DNA from: Ctena decussata | Lineage: Eukaryota > Mollusca > Bivalvia > Lucinida > Lucinidae | DNA: 64,000 nucleotides | Reading direction: 5' to 3' | Assembly: GCA_963989385.1 (NCBI GenBank) | Contig: OZ022498.1 | Location: 2,053,501 to 2,117,500 of the forward strand | Shown here: piece by piece, positions 1 through 10,835 of the stretch | Numbering within the stretch: position 1 is the stretch's first letter | Layout of the letters: every line of letters starts with the position of its first letter | The notes under the pieces: generated by a model | Seen by the model: the letters and a program-made list of their open reading frames with translations, nothing else | What the model was told of the DNA's origin: nothing | The model's database searches: none | Position numbers and translations under genes: made by a program

Positions 1-280
1 AGACAAAGGGTAACGAAACAAAGGCAGTGCATTTTTGGCGAAAGTTGGAGGCGTTAGAATAGACTACTGTATAAACAGCTGTATGTCGTAATTCTTTGAT
101 GACCTTTGCTTTATAAGATGACTGCCGCTAATTTTGCATTTACTGTAAAACACTTAATATCTGCGTTGTCCGCAGAGGTTTGCAGTTTAAAGAGACTGAC
201 ATATTTGTGCATTTTAATTTTGGCGGTCTTGATGTACCATGGCTCTAGATAATGAAGAAAGCGTGTAGTAAATTTCTGAC

Positions 281-400
281 AATTTTTCTTACTTTTCCAT
301 TTAACTATACAGTGTGGCATCTATAAGAATCGCCTCATCGAGGCGACGATGAGGCGATTCTAATGGGATGCCACAATGTATAGTTTAATGGAAAGAAATT
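281..400. repeat. Palindromic MITE-like hairpin
   Basis: The arms CCATTTAACTATACA and TGTATAGTTTAATGG flank TGTGGCATC/GATGCCACA and an inner GAATCGCCTCATC/GATGAGGCGATTC hairpin, so the segment folds into one long stem. It has no coding capacity. The flanking bases 1-280 and 401-639 hold nothing I recognise. Confidence 0.6.
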
Positions 401-639
401 TTAAAAAATCTTTAATACCCATCACCTGAACCTCCGTTATGCTGTGCGTATGTATTTGTATTAAATCTATGTAATTATGGCAGACTTACATTTTAGCGCT
501 CTTTGGTTTAAAACCGCCAATATCGACAAAATTTAGTAACCGTCAAAAAATAGTGTTATCCACAGTAGTGTACTAGTGCAAAATAGATGAGAAGGCAATG
601 ACCAGGAACTGATTCCACATCTGCCCTAAAACATCAAAA

Positions 640-876
640 GAGCCGCGACACGAGAAAACCAACAAAGTGGCATGTGTGCCCAGCGAAGACACATCAGCAT
701 GGGCATTCTCCCATTCTATTCTGACTTTTCGCTGTGCGCTTGAAGGGTAGCTAAGGGTCTTAGCAAGCTCTATGCGGACAGCCAGGACTCTGATCAGACT
801 GGGCGGATGCCCTGGCTGAACTGAGTCTTTGCTGGGCGCACATGCCACTTTGTTGATTTTGTCGTGTCGCGACTCA
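640..876. mobile_element. MITE family A (GAGCCGCGACACGA ends), copy 1
   Basis: Terminal inverted repeats of about 40 bp begin GAGCCGCGACACGA and continue through CCAACAAAGTGG. The interior has a second inverted pair built around CTTAGCTACCCTT. Further copies lie at 11850-12086, 23410-23646 and 56514-56730, with one split by a LINE at 14421-18634. No transposase is present. The length of about 237 bp and conserved ends show a mobilised non-autonomous family; the superfamily is not assigned. Confidence 0.8.
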
Positions 877-1054
877 AATGGAACACGGAATGGAAAACAA
901 TAAAAGACGGCACCCAAAGCAAAACAAGACAAACGAAAAGCCAAGAAGACTGCACTTTCCTAGCATGTGACTGCGAGGCTGTCCTAAATAATTTACAAAA
1001 AGTCAAAGGCAAACAGAAAGCCCACAAGAATGACAATAATAGTAAAACACAGAA

Positions 1055-1238
1055 GGTCAAGTCAGGTAAATTCGGACAGCAGTTAAATTCGGACAGTAAC
1101 ATTGTTTCCTTTATATGTCAGTTGTTTGGAACTAAAACAAAAATAAATGGGCAAACAGTGAAAAGTCTCAGCTGGATTTTCACTGTTTGCAATGATTTGT
1201 CCGAATTTACCCGCTGTCCGAAGTTACCAGACTTGACC
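1055..1238. repeat. Inverted-repeat MITE-like element
   Basis: GGTCAAGTCAGGTAAATTCG at the left is matched by the reverse complement at the right (CCGAAGTTACCAGACTTGACC), with TTCGGACAG motifs repeated in both arms. An inner pair, GCAAACAGTGAAAA/TTTTCACTGTTTGC, makes a second stem. It is non-coding despite an ORF crossing it. Confidence 0.6.
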
Positions 1239-1443
1239 CCTAGAACAGAACAGAACATTTACTTCATTACTGTTAGATCAACAATATTATTTATGAGGTA
1301 CAGCAAACACGGCGTACGTGGCAGCGAATAACAAGTGTTATTCGTTCCGTGTGAAGGGTTTTAATCCCTCAGTTGATCAAAATGCACTGCTCAAAATATT
1401 TAAAGGAGCAGCTGGTATTTTCCCATAGACATTGCTGTAACAG

Positions 1444-1573
1444 CCACTGGGCACACAAGGTTGAATCAAGCTAGAATCAACCTTGATTCAACGTCAGGAC
1501 GTTGAATCAACCAACGTCATGACGCTGAATCAAGGTTGATTCAAGGCTGATTCAACCTTGTGTGCCTGCTGGG
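1444..1573. mobile_element. MITE family with CCCAGCAGGCACA-type ends, GTTGAATCA core
   Basis: The terminal inverted repeats are CCACTGGGCACACAAGG and its partner ending TGTGCCTGCTGGG. The interior alternates GTTGAATCAA and its complement, giving a nearly continuous palindrome. Relatives with the same ends but a GACGTC-type interior occur at 37982-38178, 46061-46167 and 46726-46833. Relatives with an AACGTTGATTC interior lie near 29120-29232 and 45795-45905. Confidence 0.7.
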
Positions 1574-1911
1574 CATATACTCAGTTCAACAGTCAATAAA
1601 TTCGACCACCAGTGGCCAAGCTGGCAGCGATTTGAAAAATTACTAAACTGTAGCTTTTTTCTACCAAAGTTTGAAGTGCTAAAACTTCAGAAAATACATT
1701 TAAAGCCAGGTTTGGGAGGTCTTGAGTAATAAGTTTTAAGAGAAATTCTTGGATTTGTCAACTAGCTCTTTAGGCAAATTTACATTACAAATGTCAGAGG
1801 TTCTTTTATACAGTTCTCTGGATTCATAAAGGCTCATTTGCGTTTGATTGATATATATACAAATAAGAAAACGTTTCAGTGTTTCATTTTGCTACCATTT
1901 TTTCAGTTCAG
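1574..1911. other. Unassigned non-coding stretch
   Basis: I see no gene or structured repeat here. It is AT-rich and ends in the (AGTTC)n run that borders the hairpin retroposon. Confidence 0.4.
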
Positions 1912-1998
1912 TTCAGTTCAATTCTCCTAACGACGTTCCCCAAGTGGCTCAGCGGTACGTAACCATAGTTGCACGCACTTGGCGCCGAGCGTCCGTCC
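1912..1998 (-). mobile_element. Short hairpin retroposon (SINE-like), copy 1
   Basis: This is an element of about 85 bp shared with 10524-10620, 12708-12800 and 47609-47704. On the minus strand it starts GGACGGACGC, forms the stem CCAAGTG/CACTTGG with a second small stem near its apex, and ends GAGAATTGAA followed by a simple-repeat tail (TGAAC)n. On the plus strand TGGCTCAGCGG fits the Pol III A-box consensus exactly, but no B box is visible. No target duplication was found for this copy. The parent RNA is not recognised. Confidence 0.65.
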
Positions 1999-2390
1999 AA
2001 AATACTAATGAATGCTGAAACGGAAAATTATGGCCAGATTTCACACTTTTTGAATTCCAGCCAGTAACTGAAGGGTTTGGACATGGTTACCAGGGGCGTA
2101 GCTAGGGGCAATTTTAAGATACGCACAATTATGTTTTATACTCCTTGGGGCGTGAAGTGGGGGAGTGTAGGAGTTGACTCCCTAATTGAATTTATACGGT
2201 ATATGTCTTTCGGTAGTTTTAATAAAATCATTGCCGAATTTATAGTAGGCAAACACGCAGGTGCGTGTTGAAATTTTGTCATTTTGACAAAATTTCAATA
2301 CGCACTTGTATTTGCGTAAAGGCGCAGGTACGCCCTTGATTGCAAAATTGAAATAACGCAGTGTCAATGTCGTTGACATGACGTTACATC
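1999..2390. other. Unassigned stretch with small hairpin
   Basis: It holds no gene. A near-palindrome around 2262-2320 pairs ACGCAGGTGCGTGTTGAAATTT with a diverged inverted copy. Confidence 0.35.
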
Positions 2391-3489
2391 ATCACGCCTG
2401 GTAAACTATCTTTCTTTTTCTTTCTATCGATACTGTCCTCGGTCAATTTTGACCATGATGACAGGTTTTTGGTGTGGCGCATAAGTTGTCACAAAAAAAA
2501 AAAAAATAAATAAACACAGGTACCTCCGCGGAGGTACCGATAAAATGTTGTGACAGGCATCCGGAACTACCTGTGACGGACCAAAAATAAACAAAAAAAC
2601 GGTAGGTATTCGTCTTTTTTGATAAAATACATTATAACCAGGGGGGTTATTGAAAATCAAAGAATGTTATTCGACCCTTATATACATTAAGTTTTGTTAC
2701 ACAGTATATCCCCGGGAACTTTACATATATACAGAAGATATAACTTTTGAAGTGGCTTTAAGGTCAGGCGAAAGTACTCAAAACAAGAACAAATCGGTTG
2801 TTTTAGGTCCTAAATGCACTTTTCTTGCATAAGAATCTGTTGATCTGGATACACTGACGTAAAGTAAACCTCCTTGCCAAAATATAAATGCCGATAAACT
2901 CCAAATAAGGCTGGATCGGTAAAAAAACAACTGGAGGTGCCTGTGACGGAATGGAGGTGCCTGTGATGTAAGAAAATATAGCGAAAATCTGAAGATTTAT
3001 AGCGGTTGCAAATATTGATATTCTTCATCTCTAGACCACTGCCTTGAAAGAATCGTTCATTCAACGTCGCAATTTAATCAATCATAATGCGAATATCTGT
3101 CAAGCATAGTTTTGTTAAAACGACAGACAATGGTCATGAACTTATACAATCAAATTTCAATTTATACAATCAGATTATACATCCTGCTCTCAAAACCAAG
3201 ATGGAAGTAAGTATACGTTGACAATAGTTCATAAAAGACATGCATGGTAAAGCGAATAAAGAGCTCTTTCCCAGACAGGTGGAAATTCACCTACCCCAAA
3301 TGAAAACAACGATAACTTCTGTTTTACCTATTTTATATTTTAAACTACAAAAGTAACCAGAAAGCAAAGTGGGCAGCTGTACAGGACCTTATTGCCAGAA
3401 GACTACAGACAAGCGGACATAAGAACACGTAACATTGATGCTTCACAACAGAAATCCAAAATCCAAAGCAGATCATCTCAAAGAGTTAT

Positions 3490-4330
3490 TATCCGTTTAG
3501 TTTCCGTATCTGTTAGTCAAACATTGACGAGTTGTACGTAGCTGTTGAAATTTTACTGCCTAATTCAGTGTTAGAATAGTTATGAAATGCGCTTAAATAA
3601 GAGGTAGCGTTTTTGTGAATGGTGATGACTGCCTGTTAGTAATTCCAAATCGTTAGAAATTGTCGAGGTCGCACGCCATGCTAGCTACTCGAAACGTTTG
3701 CAAAAACAACGTTTCAGAAGATGACTTTCATGTAGTAAAAGTGCTCTTTTGTTACCAAATTTGATGCAGTGGCTGTTCGGAGACTTTGAATTACACGTTA
3801 TTTACAGTAATATTCCGATCACTTCAATATACTAAACGGTGTAATATTGAGAACATGTCACCTGCCGATGATGTAATCTGTAGGCCTTACGGATGTATTT
3901 GGATTCTAGCGCCAACAATTCAAAACTACCCAGACTGAATCACTTGTAGCACCTATCACTCCAGTTACCACAAAGTTAACACATACATCGAGCGTCATAC
4001 GACACATGCGAGCGACATATATGAGGTACCAAAAGGATCAACACTATAGATACATGTGCGTGTATGCCTGTTGACGGGTATCGGCAATTGTGACAATTTG
4101 ACACACCATACGTGTAGCTGGCATGACGTGTGACCTCGACAATAATTTCTGACAAGTTGGGACGACTCATAGCCAGCACATCCCGATCACAGTCATCACC
4201 AGTCACAAAATGTTGACTCTTATTTAAGCGCACATTTCATAACGATTCTAACACTGAATTAGGCAGTTAATTTTCAGCAACTATGTGAAATTCGTCCATG
4301 TTTGACTAACAGAAGCGGAAACAAATTGAG
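3490..4330. repeat. Inverted-repeat unit inside the long-TIR element
   Basis: The left arm (about 3498-3690) reads TTACTGCCTAATTCAGTG, ATGCGCTTAAATAAGAG and TTGTCGAGGTC. The right arm (about 4110-4320) carries the reverse complements in reverse order. The roughly 400 bp between the arms is non-coding. Confidence 0.6.
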
Positions 4331-4400
4331 CAATAACTCATTGAGATGGTGTTTTAGAAATTTTAACATGGAATTTCATGATATACGCACTTATGATAGC

Positions 4401-5250
4401 TTAAGGTGAGGTGGGAGTAATTGACAAAACACATGATTTTATTCATACTTCCTTATATTGAACATTTTCAGTCCCTCTTTCAGAAAATGTAATAAAAAAG
4501 GGGGGTCGCCGATGTCGTTTTTAAGATATCTGACCTCGAAAACGTCAATATTTTCACTTTTTCGACCCGACGTTATAATGGCGTTCTATGGAAAATGCAC
4601 TTTTTTGCTCGTACCTCTTGGATAAAAACCTTCATTCAGAGAAAACAAAACACATTTTTTTCTTCAAAAACTAACACAGTATCACCCAATGATAGAAGTT
4701 CACATTAAAGCAATAAAAATAGTAGGTCGCCGACTTCACTTTCGAGTTAAAGCGCATTAAATGCCCGGCCTGTCATCTCTTTAGACTGAAATGTTGACGT
4801 TGCGCATGGTGACGTTTACGTTACTTAACTTTTCGCGCCACATATCAACTATCGCTTTTTGTAGGCTACCGGCAAAATTTGTCTGGAACTTTCATCACTC
4901 ATCATGATTGTCATTGTCTGGAAAGTGCAGGATGAAGGCAGATGTAATACGTTTCTCTAAATCTCTGCATAATCCGTCTTAACTAAGTATTTTTAATTTT
5001 AAAAAATCGAAAGCATTGCCATTATGCCCTCCCATACAGCTGACGGGCACCCGAGACAGTTGACGGGCACCCGAGTTGGGGCGGGCTTCCACGTGTTATG
5101 ACATTTGAACAATTCCCTTGTCCACTTGGCTTTTGTACAGTGTAAGCGAGTCAAGTTTTCCAGTTCCTGACCCGACCCAAGAAAGGGCATAATACATTCT
5201 GCACGGTAACCTAGCGGTCCAACGACTGGACTTCGTCGACTCTCTCTCTT

Positions 5251-5293
<43 letters not shown>

Positions 5294-6134
5294 AAATGAT
5301 AGGCAGCTTTTATTCGTTTTAGCGTCCAGGAGATACTTTGATATACACTTGAAACAGAAATAAGAAATGAAAAACAGAAAAGTGAAAGAAAGGCAAGGAA
5401 AAAGAAACGCCACATTGTTTTTAGCTTATTGACAGAACAGACGTTGAATTATCGTATCAACGTCGATAAATGATTCTGACGACATTGCGTCGACGTTGAT
5501 AAGGCTGCCTGGCGTTGTTCAAATGCTAGGGACAGTCTAAGAATTTTTGATATAACTAAAATTTGGCATAGCTTTTGCTAATTAGTATTTAAAGTGTGGG
5601 TGGTATGATAACGACTGTTTATGGCTGCTACCATGTTAACTGCTAAGTACGAGGTGGAAGTGTAGACAGTGATCTGACTATTCATTGTACGATTCTGGAT
5701 TCAATTTCACGAGGCTTTGTTATTGCAACTCAACAGCTGCGAACTCCATCTGACAAACTAATGAGGAACTGTCAGAAAACAGCTATATTTTTTTCAGTTT
5801 CTCCTCTACGGCACTTTCTAACTCAAAAGCTGCGAACTCCGTCTCATAAACTGTCATAAACTGTTAAGAAACTGTCAGCTATCCCACAAGTAGTCTTCCG
5901 CACGGAAAACTAACTATCTTTTTTAGTTTCTCCTCTACGGCACTTTCTACTTCCTTTAAATTTCGCCCAGCGCTCAGCCTCCTTGCATTTTGTGAGCAGA
6001 CCATGAAGTGATCACAGAAGCGGCTAACGTTGGCGCCATCTTGTTTTTATCAAATGGAACGTTCGACGTCATTACGTAGCGTAGTGACGGAAACTGCCGC
6101 ACGGCGGCGCTGAATTACTCCCACCTCACCTTAA
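4401..6134. mobile_element. TTAA-flanked non-autonomous element A (piggyBac-type duplication)
   Basis: TTAA at 4401-4404 and 6131-6134 flanks inverted ends GGTGAGGTGGGAGTAATT (18 bp). The 1.7 kb interior has no transposase. Its left part (about 4430-4860) is recognisably related to the left part of the larger TTAA element at 38242-42809, sharing an AATAAAAAA...GGTC(A/G)CCGA motif. Its right part (5700-6080) recurs in inverted form at about 27490-27760. A TTAA duplication is characteristic of piggyBac-type transposition; that assignment is inference. Confidence 0.7.
5239..5290. repeat. (CT)n microsatellite
   Basis: An almost pure CT dinucleotide run. It produces a spurious arginine/glutamate-rich ORF on the other strand. 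Confidence 0.95.
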
Positions 6135-6929
6135 TGGGACGTTGAATGAATGATTCTTTCCAGGCAGTGGTCTAGAGATGTCAGTATTTCCAGCTGCAAT
6201 AACTTTTCAGATTTTCACTATATTTGCTTACATCACAGGCACCTCCACACCATTGCAGGCGCCTCCAGCTGTTGTTTTGAAAAAATCAAGCCTTATTTGT
6301 AGTCAATCGACATTTACATTTGAGCAAGGAGGCTACCTTAACACCATTGTGCCGAGAAAAACAGATTCGTATGCAAGATCACTGCATTTAAGACCAAAAA
6401 CGGCCAAATTCTTTATGTTTTGGGTACTGTGGGCTGACATCAACCCCACTTCAAAAGTCGTATCTTTGGTTAATATGGAAAGTTCAGGGGGATATAATGT
6501 GTAGCAAAACTTTATGTCTATAAGGGTCGAATAGCACTTTTTGATTTTTAATAAACTCCCTGGCTATTTTATATTTTGTCAAAAAAGAGGAAAACCTACC
6601 GTTTGTTGTCATTTTTTGGACAGTCACAGGCAGCTCCAGGTGCCTGTCACAACTTTTTATCGGTACCTCCACCGGAGGTACAGTACTGGAAACTCGCAAA
6701 ATTAATGTGGTGGCCCAAAAGCTTAACAGGCCTAACTTTCAGTGGCCCAAATTATCCACTACCTACAGTTTCCATTCATTTAGTATTGCCAGAAAGATAA
6801 ATTTGGGCCACTAAAGGTCATATTTTGGAGATTTCTAGTGGCCCGAAACAAAAATTAGGAGCATTTGGCCACCGGGCCACTGGCCGTTTCCAGCACTGGA
6901 GGTACCTGTGATAGTTTACCAGGCGTGAT

Positions 6930-8020
6930 CATTGTGTGACCTCTGAGTTAGCCCATACTTGCAAGCAACTGAATGCAACGACCCACATTTTAAGAACTGA
7001 AAAAGCTCTGAAGGTGAATGGGTACGCTTTCAGGGGAAGCAACTCCGGCACTTTAATTCTTGCTAAACCAATACTAAAAGGAAAGAATTTTCTGCCCTAA
7101 GAGTTATCCGTTTTGATGCATTTGTCTTCGCCTAACAGCGTAGAAACATGGCTCAGTGAGGGTGGGTTTAACTAGGAAAACATTTTTAAAACAATGGGAA
7201 ATCCTGTGTTTTGTGAGTTTTGCATTTACATTCGCCTGAAATGGTGGTTACGTTTCTGAAGCTGCCAACTGAAGCAGACCCTAGCACCGACACCGAGAAG
7301 AAGAAAAATAATGTCCCAAAAGTAAGTTTAACTATGATAAATAGAACTGTTTTTATATATATTTATAGCAACCAACCAACGAGTTGTTTGCCGCCGAAGG
7401 CGGCAAACAACGAGTGTTGGTTGCTTTACGATTAAGGCGTATTTCTGTTCTATTCTATTCTGTCCCGTACCACTAAGGCTTCGAAATTTTTGTGTCACTG
7501 ATTTTCCGGTCGGCGTTTTTCTTTCTATGGAGAAACGAGACGCTGGCATTTGTATTGGACGAAAATAAATTCTGAACTTCCGCCGCGACTTCCCTGGCAA
7601 CACGCGTCTGAATTCCAAAAAAAAAAATCCTATGATGGCCGTCAGAATATTCGGCTATCTTCAGAAGGCCGTACAGCTCGAAGAAAAATACAACCCTTAC
7701 CTTTTAACTGCGGCTTCTCGGCATCTGTTTATTGGTGACACGCATTATATTTCTAGGTCGGCAGCAGGCAGATTCACACGTGATGTAGCTAACAAACTTT
7801 ACAACTGTATAGAAACGACAAAGGCTGACGGAGAGACGGAGTCTTTCTGCAAAACAGCTTATGACTTCCACTTGGCCTATCGGTTTTCCCTCAGTTATAT
7901 AAATAATCAAGTAATCGATTGGATGAAGCACCAGTGTGACGTTGCATCTTTTATGTGTGACGTCAAAACAAATACTGGTTACGTTCGGGGTTTTGCCAGT
8001 GTCACTATTGACTTGCCAAT
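6930..8020. other. Unassigned stretch with repeat fragments
   Basis: About 7010-7140 is a diverged copy of the repeat containing GGAAGCAACTC and AAAGGAAAGAATTT that recurs at 20940-21050, 51540-51660 and 57840-58050. A short hairpin at 7367-7425 pairs AGCAACCAACCAAC and TTTGCCGCC with their complements. A 132-codon ORF at 7632-8030 has no recognisable family, and I do not call it a gene. Confidence 0.4.
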
Positions 8021-8024
8021 GGCG

Positions 8025-8425
8025 CTCTGAGTTTCAATATTGGCACCACTGGCTCTACCATTGAAACCAGCATTGCCGATTATTGGCTGCCAATACTGCA
8101 GACAATTTAGGGCGTGGGAAAATTACCATGGCGAGAAATTTGAGTCATTCAATATGGCAATTTATTTAACCCATCATAAACACTCGAGTTGACACAGGAG
8201 AATTTTTCCCCACAATAATGAAAGAAAATTAGAAAAACTAAAAATTTGTAAGCACAGAAAAATATTGGCTCTGCAATGGTGCTAAAGGGGCCATCGGCTC
8301 TACCAATGGTACCATTGGCTCTACCAAAGAACTGCCAGTAGTGACATTGGCAATTTGCCAGTGGTGCCAACGGTTGCCAATGGCACCATTGGCTGCCGAT
8401 ACTGTGCAGGGTTTTACGGTTGCCA
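8025..8425. repeat. Inverted/tandem TTGGCACCA-type repeat
   Basis: Motifs such as TTGCCAATGGCACCATTGG recur in both orientations across the segment. The two outer parts (8030-8100 and 8340-8415) are roughly inverted copies. It is non-coding. Confidence 0.5.
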
Positions 8426-8587
8426 GAGGTACCATTCTTTCTCTTTCTCTGTCTGTCTGTCTCTTCAAAACACCTGTCCCCTGTTTTGTCTCTTGCCTAG
8501 GCCTACTTTTTTATTCTCATTTCATTATCATTTATGTAATATCTCGTGATACGAATGTGTTGTTCAGATGTCGACCGAAAATGGTAA

Positions 8588-8588
8588 A

Positions 8589-8627
<39 letters not shown>

Positions 8628-8636
8628 TAATCAATT
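8588..8636. repeat. (AATC)n microsatellite
   Basis: Tandem AATC units with a few variants. The same tetranucleotide forms the tail of the tRNA-derived SINE at 58771-59043, so this may be an isolated SINE tail, but no SINE body adjoins it. Confidence 0.9.
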
Positions 8637-9015
8637 TCATAACAAAAGGAGCTATCCATGCAGAGCTTGTTTTAAAATTTTCTTGTTTCAGTTTTTTACT
8701 GGAGTCCTAATGTAGGTTGGTTGCAATTTAGGTGGCGCCTATTTCATATTAAATTTTCACTTCCATGTTCAGTAAATTGATCAATAAGCGACTACGGTGG
8801 CAGTCTCTGCGGAACCCCGGAAGGGACATTTCCTTTTTGACATTTATCAGAATAGAATTTGAAACAAGAGAATAAGAACGGAAATCAAAACAACAAAGAC
8901 TTATTATATCGTTTAAATGACATAATGTTTAAACGATATAATGATTCCTTAGAACTAGATATTTGTTGTCCAGATTAGATTTCCGTTCAAAGTTTGTTGA
9001 CGTATAATAAGTCGT
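8637..9015. other. Unassigned AT-rich stretch
   Basis: No gene is seen. A near-perfect palindrome lies around 8905-8945 (ATATCGTTTAAA and complement). Confidence 0.35.
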
Positions 9016-9561
9016 TTAAAGGTAGGTTCCTGTACTTCGGAGTGCATCATAATTTTGATGAACTTTCATCCAAGTTGTTTGAAAGCACTTATAAAAGGGA
9101 ATGAATAAGTTTCACTAAAAAGTGTAAATCAAAAAAATATTAGAAAAGTTGTTTTGCAAGGGATTTCCTAACTCTGCTTCGCACACCAGTTAGCGCTATT
9201 TTTAGTTCGCTCCAAAAATAGATAACGCAGCTGATGTCATGCTGCATTGCATTTCGGGATAGTTTTAACCCATCCGCCATGCTAGGACCTCTAGGAGAGC
9301 TCACGTCAAGGGAAAATAGACCTTTGGAGAATGGCATCAGAAATCGCGCACTTATAGACATAATAAACATAGCTATTTTTAGAACTGGAATTCCAATGCA
9401 AGAAAATAAACCAAAAGGGAAAACGACTATTTTCTTCAAGAACTGACGAGTTTCTCAGTAGAAACAAGTTCAGAAAAATAAGAGAATTCAATACTGCTCA
9501 GAAAAGACGAAATTATTTTGTGGACATAATTGACATCGCTAGCCCAGGAACCTACCTTTAA
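9016..9561. mobile_element. TTAA-flanked MITE (AGGTAGGTTCCTG ends), copy 1
   Basis: TTAA at 9016-9019 and 9558-9561 flanks an element starting AGGTAGGTTCCTGTAC and ending GGAACCTACCT. Near full-length copies are at 61555-62092 and 59659-62633 (inverted and split). A diverged interior fragment is at about 23033-23345. There is no ORF of transposase type. The TTAA duplication and its preservation in three copies support piggyBac-like mobilisation. Confidence 0.85.
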
Positions 9562-10130
9562 ACGATAATTATAATAATTCGTTTTCCGCTCAAATTTTCT
9601 TGTTTCAATTTTTTTTCTGATAAATATCGGAAAGGAAAAGTTCCGTACGGTTCCATAATTCTCTGGTATTGTCGTCTTTATTGTCGACAATAATACTACG
9701 GTGTGCTTTATTCAAGAACTTCGGAAATGCAACCACTACTTCCGGAGAAAAATATCACCTATATTTATAGTCCTCTCAGTGAGCCATTTAACGTTATTAG
9801 GAGAAAACCAGTGCAGCACTGTTCATTTGGAACATTCCTATCAACTTTAATGTTTGTGCATTTGTGCGTGCGTGCATATGAGCATGCCTGCATATTTTTA
9901 TCCTAGCTCCCGGACAAAATGGTTATATTTATCCAAATGGTACAAGTCTTAATGTGGCTCTTTTTATTCTTATGGCCAACCATTTCAGATAACTCTACAA
10001 TAATGTTGTGTAAAATTTATTCCTGAGTGAGTTTTTTCTCTTCTTGGCTTGTAAAATATAAAACATAACGACTGGAGACAGTCTAGCATATTCTCTATAT
10101 TATAAAATATTTTCAATACACCTTTGATAA
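9562..10130. other. Unassigned stretch
   Basis: No gene or repeat structure recognised. Confidence 0.4.
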
Positions 10131-10235
10131 AAAAAAAGGTAACGATAAAGTTTCCCGTAGTCTAGTAGCCGTAGGAGCAATGTGTGCTAGAAGCCCTCAG
10201 TATCTTGGGCACATCTTATGAAACTCATTCTCAAT
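10131..10235 (-). mobile_element. SINE 3' fragment (family of 37583-37847)
   Basis: Read on the minus strand, it carries CTTGGGC..CTCAGTATC-type body sequence and ends CGTTACCTTTTTTTT. It matches the 3' part of the tRNA-derived SINE at 37583-37847. The tRNA-like head is missing, so it is truncated. Confidence 0.55.
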
Positions 10236-10266
10236 AATGAGGCACAAGTGGTGATGAAAACTGGCA

Positions 10267-10270
10267 AAAA

Positions 10271-10301
<31 letters not shown>

Positions 10302-10303
10302 AA
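10267..10303. repeat. (AAAT)n microsatellite
   Basis: Pure AAAT units. Confidence 0.95.
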
Positions 10304-10511
10304 TGAAAACCTTTGTTGGCTTTGTATTATAAAATGTACGTAAAAAATATCCGAAAAAGTTTTTTAAACGTAAGCATGGGTAGGCTTTTGGCTGAAATGT
10401 TAATTATAGTACCTGTAGGTTATAAAATTCCTAATAATACTTCTTTATTAGATTATACCATTTTAGATGTTAGGGCTCCAACCATTGTATCTACTCTAAA
10501 GTGTTATGCAG

Positions 10512-10632
10512 TACCGCTAAGTCGTAGTAGTAGTATTTCAATTCTCATATCGACGTTGCCCCCGCACCTCAGCGGAACGAATCCATAGCCGCAGTAACGG
10601 GGCGCCGAGCGTCCGTCCATTACCGCTAAGTC
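10512..10632 (-). mobile_element. Short hairpin retroposon, copy 2, with 12 bp target duplication
   Basis: TACCGCTAAGTC occurs at 10512-10523 and again at 10621-10632, directly bounding the element (10524-10620). On the minus strand the element begins ATGGACGGACGCTCGG and ends AATTGAAATACTACTACTAC, a (TAC)n tail beside the duplication. Its main stem is changed relative to the other copies (CCCCG/CGGGG rather than CCAAGTG/CACTTGG), yet pairing is kept. Exact flanking repeats plus a 3' simple tail are hallmarks of LINE-mediated retroposition. Confidence 0.75.
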
Positions 10633-10648
10633 ATTGTCGTTTACTATT

Positions 10649-10835
10649 TAAGAAATAGATCAGCTCTAGCAGTGAATTGTTGAGTAATTATTCACTGTTT
10701 GGAGGTCAGTTGTAAGGTAGATCATATCACGAGCGCGGAGCGCGGAGCGCGAGTGATATATCTACTTACAACTGACCGACAAACAGTGAATTATTACTCA
10801 ATAATTCAATGCTAGAGCTGAACTATTTCGATTCT
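10649..10835. repeat. Long palindrome with GC-rich apex
   Basis: The arms AGCTCTAGCAGTGAATTGTT and GTCAGTTGTAAGTAGAT-type sequence are inverted around CGAGCGCGGAGCGCGGAGCGCGAG. It is probably a MITE; no target duplication was determined. Confidence 0.65.

Larger units (their letters stand above)
2391..6929. mobile_element. Long-inverted-repeat element, about 4.5 kb
   Basis: The outer ends are ATCACGCCTGGTAAACTATC (2391-2410) and its reverse complement (6910-6929). The arms, about 2391-3068 and 6135-6929, are diverged inverted copies over roughly 700 bp; for example, AGTGGTCTAGAGATG sits at 6164-6180 and its complement near 3030-3045. The right arm has extra sequence at about 6681-6895. Between the arms lie an inverted-repeat unit (3490-4330) and a TTAA-flanked element (4401-6134). 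No transposase or polymerase ORF was found, so this is non-autonomous or decayed. The superfamily is unknown. Confidence 0.7.

Noticed and set aside
7632..8030. 132-codon ORF as a host gene
   Set aside because: No recognisable domain, no splice context, and its 3' part enters a repeat; not supported.
9306..9491. Conserved short ORFs in the AGGTAGG MITE (also 61825 and 62162)
   Set aside because: Their recurrence follows from the repeat copies; the frames differ in length and carry no domain.
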